In this document: positions 6,764 through 10,238 of the stretch, in pieces | Numbering within the stretch: the first letter of the stretch is position 1 | How the letters are laid out: each line of letters opens with the position of its first letter | Assembly (NCBI GenBank): GCA_902492185.1 | Contig: CABUKY010000061.1 | Span: 1 to 10,238, forward strand | DNA from: an uncultured Collinsella sp. | Lineage (GTDB): Bacteria > Actinomycetota > Coriobacteriia > Coriobacteriales > Coriobacteriaceae | DNA length: 10,238 bases | Direction: 5' to 3' | Made by a program: the position numbers and the translations under genes | Notes under the pieces: model-generated | Seen by the model: only the letters and a program-made list of their open reading frames with translations | What the model was told of the DNA's origin: nothing | Database searches by the model: none

Positions 6764-9700
6764 ATGGCGAACACCCAGAACTATATTAACCACCTGCTGC
6801 AGAACACCGGCATTACGCCGGCGTGCAGCGAAGAAGAGCGCTTGGCTGCCGAGGATATCGCTCAGATCTTCCGCAACCACGGCTTTGATCCCGAGGTTCA
6901 GGAGTTCAATGCCCCGGCGCCCAGTAGGTTGGCATTTGCCGTTACCGGTATTCTTGCGTTTGCCGGTGCCCTGCTGATGGGCATCGGCGGCGGTATCGGC
7001 TTGGTCGGCACCTTGCTGGCCATTGTCGGCGCCGTTCTTTACGTGCTCGAGCGCACAGGGCACCCCGTGGTTTCGCGCCTGGGCAAGACAGGCGTGAGCC
7101 AAAATGTCATCGCCTATCACAAGGCCTCGGGCCCGCTCGCGTCCCCGCGTAACCGCCCGGTGGTCGTTGTCGCACACTACGACTCTCCCCGTGCTGAGCT
7201 GCTCGCCCGCGAGCCCTATGCTTCGTATCGTGCGCTCATCGCCAAGCTGCTGCCTGTTGCCACGGTTGCCCCTGCTGCCGTTGCCATCCTGCGTATCCTG
7301 CCGCTCCCCGGCGCGCTCAAGGTTCTGCTGTGGATTGTCGCGATCCTCGCTTCCCTCGTTGCACTTGCCAACGCGGCAAACATCATCTCTAACCGCCACA
7401 TTCTTCCCTATACGTCCGGCGCGGTGTGCAACAAGTCTTCTGTCGCCGCTATGCTCGGCGTTATGGACAACGTTGCTCCCTTCCAGGGCGAAAACGAGTT
7501 TCCCGACGATGTTCCGTTCGATACCTATTTTGGGGAGCAAAAGCGTCGTGCCGAGGAAATGGCGCGTGCAGCGGCGGAGTATGCCGCGGCCCAGCAGCAA
7601 AACGACTACGGCAACACCATCGAGTACGAAGAGCCTACCTACGCCGAGGACGAGTTCGGTCAGCCGATTGCTCCCGACACTCAGACCGAGCCCGAACAGG
7701 GTGAGGCTTTCGACGAGCAGATCGAGGGCTTTGAGGGTGCGTCTGCCGACGAGACGCTGATTGGCGCCATCGTGCCCGAGGATCAGAATCAGGCTGTCCA
7801 GGCTGAAGAGTTCAATGACGAGGTTTCCGCTGCCGAGCCGGTGGAGGAGCCTGTCGCGGCCGAGCCCGAGCCCAAGCTCTATCGCAATGCCGCCGGCAAC
7901 ATCCGCTTTGGTTCGGATGCCATCCGTGCGCTCGGAATGCTTCCCGAGTCCTGCACGCTCGATTACGAGGAGGGCGAGGAGCCGACGTTTGAACCCGAGC
8001 CTGCCCCCGTCGTGACTGCACCTGCGCCCGCTGTCACCGTGGATGATGAGTCTGCCGCGGTTGCCGCTGCCGTTGCCGAGCCCGAGGCGGTGTCCGCGAT
8101 CGATCCCGCGGCAGGACTGGACGTTTTGGCTCCCGCCGCGCCGGCGCAAGACGTTGCGGACGAGTCTGACGACGATTACGTTGAACAGCCGAGGCGCGTG
8201 TCTTACGAGAGCGATACTGATTTCTCGGCCGAGATTCCCGCGGCAACGCCCCATGCCGACATTGCATCCGCGTTCTCGTCGATTGGCGCCAGCGCTTCCA
8301 ACTTCTTTAAGGGTGCGCTTGCAAAGGGCAAGAAATTTGTCGACGATTTCGAGGAGAAGCGCGCTGCCGCACGCGAGGCTGCCGAGCAGGAGGCTATCGC
8401 TCAGCAGCAGGCAGCCGAGGCGGCACGTGAGCACGCGGCGCAAGAGTTCGAGCAGAACGAGGCTATGCAGTCCGCGCCCGTCGACGCCGCCGAAGCTACA
8501 ACGTCCTTTGAGTCCCAGCAACCGGCGTCCGCGGATGTTGTTGAGGCGACGACGTCTTTCGAGGCCCAGCAGCACGTCGATAGCACCATGTCGTTTGATG
8601 CCGCGCAGTTCGATTCCACGATAACGTTTGAAAAGCAAGGCACCGCGATTGCCGAGCCCCTTCCTGTTTCCGATGAACAGGGCGACGCGGCAGACGATGA
8701 CGAGCCTATTGATGCTGCCGAAATCCAAGATGCCGCCGAGGACGAGTCCGTCGAGGCCAACTCTGGCGAAGAGCAATACGCGGCAGCCGAGCAAGATGAT
8801 TCGACCGAGGCCGAGCAGGAGGAAGTGTCTGTGGTTTCCGAGACTCTCGAAACGGATGAGTCGAGGCCTTACTCCACGCAGATTTTCACCATGCCGACCC
8901 CGAGTGGTTCCGGTGCCACGGTTGCCAATGTCGCTCCCACCCAGGACGAAACGGTCGATTCCCTTATGGCCCAGATTTCCTCCCAAGCATCGCCGCGTCC
9001 GCAGATGAATGTTCCCGATCCGGCGTCGGCACCGTCGCCTGCACCCTCCTCGTCTCCGCTGGCTTCGGTCCCCGATCCGTCGCTGCCGTCTATGAAGCAT
9101 GCAAACGTTGCGTCTCGCACGTCGCTGTTCGACCTTCCCGATCCCTCTGCCCAGGTCAACGACCCCTTTGCTACCGCCCAAGGTCCCGAACCCACATCGG
9201 CACCCGTTGCGCCTCCCATGCCTGTTGCGTCGGGCGCGCAGCCGATCGAGACCATTTCGGCTCCCGCCCCGGCGGCACCCAAGTCTCGTAAGCGCGGCCT
9301 GGGTGGCCTGTTCGGTCGTAAAAAGAAAAACGAGCAGGACAGCATGAGTGACTGGCTGGGCGTCGAAGACGATTACGATGCCAAGAAGTCCGGTCGCGGT
9401 ATCGGTTCGTGGGATAACTTCGAGGACGATAACGATGGCTGGAAGGGCGGCGCTACGTCTTCCGATGGCGCTTCTTCCGAAGATATGCTCTCGGCTGTCG
9501 CCTCTATGGGCGATGATGAGCTGCTCGGTCACGATATCTGGTTTGTGGCAACGGGCGCCTCGGATTGTGATGGCGCCGGCATGAAGGCCTTCTTGGCTTC
9601 GCATCGCGATAAGCTCCGCGGCGTATTCTTCATCAATCTTGAATCCGTCGGCGCCGGTAGGCTTTCGGTTGTGACGGTCGAGGGCGAACAACAACTGCTC

Positions 9701-9961
9701 AAGGGCGATCGCCGCATCATGAACCTGGTCAGCAAGGTCTGCAAGTCGTTCCATGTCGATTGTGGCGCGCTCGAGATGCCCTATGCCAAGACCGATGCCT
9801 ATGCCGCGCTCGAGGCGAGCCGCCGAGCCCTCACCATCGCCGGCGTGGACGGCACGCGCCTGGCTTGCGCTCGTACCGAGGACGACCTGCCCCACAATGT
9901 CAACCCGACGAACATTGCCACGGTATCCGAGGTTGTGACCGAGGTTATCCGCCGTTCGTAG
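6764..9961 (+). CDS. Membrane-anchored M28 aminopeptidase-like protein, probable pseudo-enzyme, with ~680-residue acidic insertion
   Basis: This 1065-residue protein resembles M28 zinc aminopeptidases at its two ends (about 1-240 and 920-1065). Two predicted helical membrane hairpins lie in the first part (about 56-95 and 157-207). There is no signal peptide, and basic residues follow the hairpins, so both ends probably face the cytoplasm. The first M28 signature is kept: AHYDSP with H138 and D140. The next, normally GADDNASG, reads GAVCNKSS with C222 at the metal-ligand Asp. The catalytic GAEE reads GASD (931-934), the NLD ligand reads NLE (E960), and the final His before TxxD appears as R1037. 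Peptidase activity is therefore doubtful. Residues about 240-920 are mostly Glu/Ala/Pro-rich and probably disordered, with a helical stretch (503-575), short repeats and a basic patch (840-855). The ATG at 6764 has GGAG 5 nt upstream. In-frame ATGs at 6614 and 6716 lack support. A small membrane-protein gene follows after 21 nt. Confidence 0.8.
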   Translation: MANTQNYINHLLQNTGITPACSEEERLAAEDIAQIFRNHGFDPEVQEFNAPAPSRLAFAVTGILAFAGALLMGIGGGIGLVGTLLAIVGAVLYVLERTGHPVVSRLGKTGVSQNVIAYHKASGPLASPRNRPVVVVAHYDSPRAELLAREPYASYRALIAKLLPVATVAPAAVAILRILPLPGALKVLLWIVAILASLVALANAANIISNRHILPYTSGAVCNKSSVAAMLGVMDNVAPFQGENEFPDDVPFDTYFGEQKRRAEEMARAAAEYAAAQQQNDYGNTIEYEEPTYAEDEFGQPIAPDTQTEPEQGEAFDEQIEGFEGASADETLIGAIVPEDQNQAVQAEEFNDEVSAAEPVEEPVAAEPEPKLYRNAAGNIRFGSDAIRALGMLPESCTLDYEEGEEPTFEPEPAPVVTAPAPAVTVDDESAAVAAAVAEPEAVSAIDPAAGLDVLAPAAPAQDVADESDDDYVEQPRRVSYESDTDFSAEIPAATPHADIASAFSSIGASASNFFKGALAKGKKFVDDFEEKRAAAREAAEQEAIAQQQAAEAAREHAAQEFEQNEAMQSAPVDAAEATTSFESQQPASADVVEATTSFEAQQHVDSTMSFDAAQFDSTITFEKQGTAIAEPLPVSDEQGDAADDDEPIDAAEIQDAAEDESVEANSGEEQYAAAEQDDSTEAEQEEVSVVSETLETDESRPYSTQIFTMPTPSGSGATVANVAPTQDETVDSLMAQISSQASPRPQMNVPDPASAPSPAPSSSPLASVPDPSLPSMKHANVASRTSLFDLPDPSAQVNDPFATAQGPEPTSAPVAPPMPVASGAQPIETISAPAPAAPKSRKRGLGGLFGRKKKNEQDSMSDWLGVEDDYDAKKSGRGIGSWDNFEDDNDGWKGGATSSDGASSEDMLSAVASMGDDELLGHDIWFVATGASDCDGAGMKAFLASHRDKLRGVFFINLESVGAGRLSVVTVEGEQQLLKGDRRIMNLVSKVCKSFHVDCGALEMPYAKTDAYAALEASRRALTIAGVDGTRLACARTEDDLPHNVNPTNIATVSEVVTEVIRRS
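8495..8632 (+). repeat. Four degenerate TTSFE-type repeats inside the M28-like protein
   Basis: Residues 578-623 carry four spaced copies of a Thr-x-Ser/Thr-Phe-acidic motif: TTSFE (F582), TTSFE (F599), TMSFD (F611) and TITFE (F622). The first two share a longer unit, EATTSFE followed by SQQ or AQQ. The repeats lie in the disordered insertion just after the predicted long helix. They could be docking or phosphorylation motifs; the function is unknown. Confidence 0.65.
9011..9166 (+). repeat. Four PDP-type repeats inside the M28-like protein
   Basis: A Pro/Ser-rich stretch has VPDP at 750-753, VPDP at 769-772, LPDP at 791-794 and VNDP at 798-801, each followed by small residues. Such spaced, short proline motifs are typical of disordered linkers that bind partner domains. 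No known binding family is recognised. Confidence 0.5.
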
Positions 9962-9982
9962 ACGGAGCTCTAAGGAGTCAAC

Positions 9983-10201
9983 GTGTTTTCGTATATTAAG
10001 CGCCATTGGCCTGTCTACGTGATTTTGACCTTGATTGCCATTGCGTTAGGATTTGGGGCCGCCTACATCGTGGGTGCGAAGGGCTCGACCCCCGCCTCCG
10101 CAATCAGCGAAGAGGTGGAGCAAGAACAGAGTACGGGTGCCGATGGGATTCCTGAGTCCGAGCAGGCAATCGTTGATGGTGGATCTTCGTTTGCAGAGTA
10201 G
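9983..10201 (+). CDS. Small single-pass membrane protein, unknown function
   Basis: A 72-residue protein I do not recognise. It starts with GTG at 9983, preceded by AAGGAG with 5 nt spacing, a strong ribosome binding site that supports a real gene. The first residues FSYIKRHWP are basic and aromatic. A hydrophobic segment at about 10-31 follows (VYVILTLIAIALGFGAAYIV), then a polar, acidic tail rich in Glu, Ser and Gln (about 36-72). The positive-inside rule predicts the N-terminus in the cytoplasm and the tail outside. No lipobox Cys is present. The TPASA stretch at 36-40 could be a signal peptidase site, which would make the tail a secreted peptide, but anchoring is more likely. It lies 21 nt downstream of the M28-like gene and probably shares its transcript, so it may be a membrane partner of that protein. 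Confidence 0.75.
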   Translation: MFSYIKRHWPVYVILTLIAIALGFGAAYIVGAKGSTPASAISEEVEQEQSTGADGIPESEQAIVDGGSSFAE

Positions 10202-10238
10202 ATACGGCGATTTACATGATTGAAAGCGGGCGAGCCAG

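Noticed and set aside
9962..9982. Possible terminator between the M28-like gene and the small membrane-protein gene.
   Set aside because: The 21-nt gap holds a ribosome binding site but no stem-loop with a T-run, so read-through is expected.
6713..10006. A 1097-codon open reading frame on the minus strand spanning the whole M28-like gene and part of its neighbour.
   Set aside because: It is the mirror of GC-rich codon use: the plus-strand gene avoids TTA, CTA and TCA codons in the matching phase, so no stops appear opposite. The protein is low-complexity (Arg, Gly, Leu-rich) with no recognisable domain, while the plus-strand frame has M28 motifs and a ribosome binding site.
10216..10238. An ATG at 10216 open to the window edge (MIESGRA), a possible start of another gene.
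   Set aside because: Only seven codons are visible and there is no convincing ribosome binding site, so a gene cannot be supported.

Overview
The window is a GC-rich, densely packed stretch of a bacterial chromosome. Codon use favours G or C in third positions, and long reading frames stay open on the strand opposite the real genes. Gene content and protein style suggest an actinobacterium of the Coriobacteriia, Collinsella-like. That placement rests on recognition and was not computed. I see no RNA genes, insertion sequences, CRISPR arrays or phage genes.

Layout: (1) 1-703, minus strand: the 5' two thirds of rlmN, which runs off the left edge. (2) 704-788: a short divergent promoter region. 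(3) 789-4642, plus strand: ddl (D-alanine-D-alanine ligase), overlapping by 7 nt a long DinG-type gene with an N-terminal DEDDh exonuclease domain. (4) 4639-6565, minus strand: two overlapping genes for WYL-domain transcription regulators, arranged like actinobacterial pafB-pafC and meeting dinG tail to tail with a 4-nt overlap. (5) 6566-6763: a divergent control region with a 9-bp direct repeat placed almost symmetrically around a 10-bp palindrome. (6) 6764-9961, plus strand: a 1065-residue membrane protein. Its two ends form an M28 aminopeptidase-like fold in which most metal-binding and catalytic residues are replaced, and a mainly acidic, low-complexity insertion of about 680 residues separates the halves. 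(7) 9983-10201: a small single-pass membrane protein directly downstream, probably in the same transcript.

The left part is housekeeping: ribosome modification and decoding accuracy (rlmN), cell wall precursor synthesis (ddl) and DNA repair or replication-fork processing (dinG). The right part is less familiar. The two WYL regulators are transcribed divergently from the M28-like gene and share its control region, so they are good candidates to regulate it. The M28-like protein looks like a membrane-tethered pseudo-enzyme or scaffold, and is the most unusual item here. Its role and that of its small partner cannot be read from the sequence.
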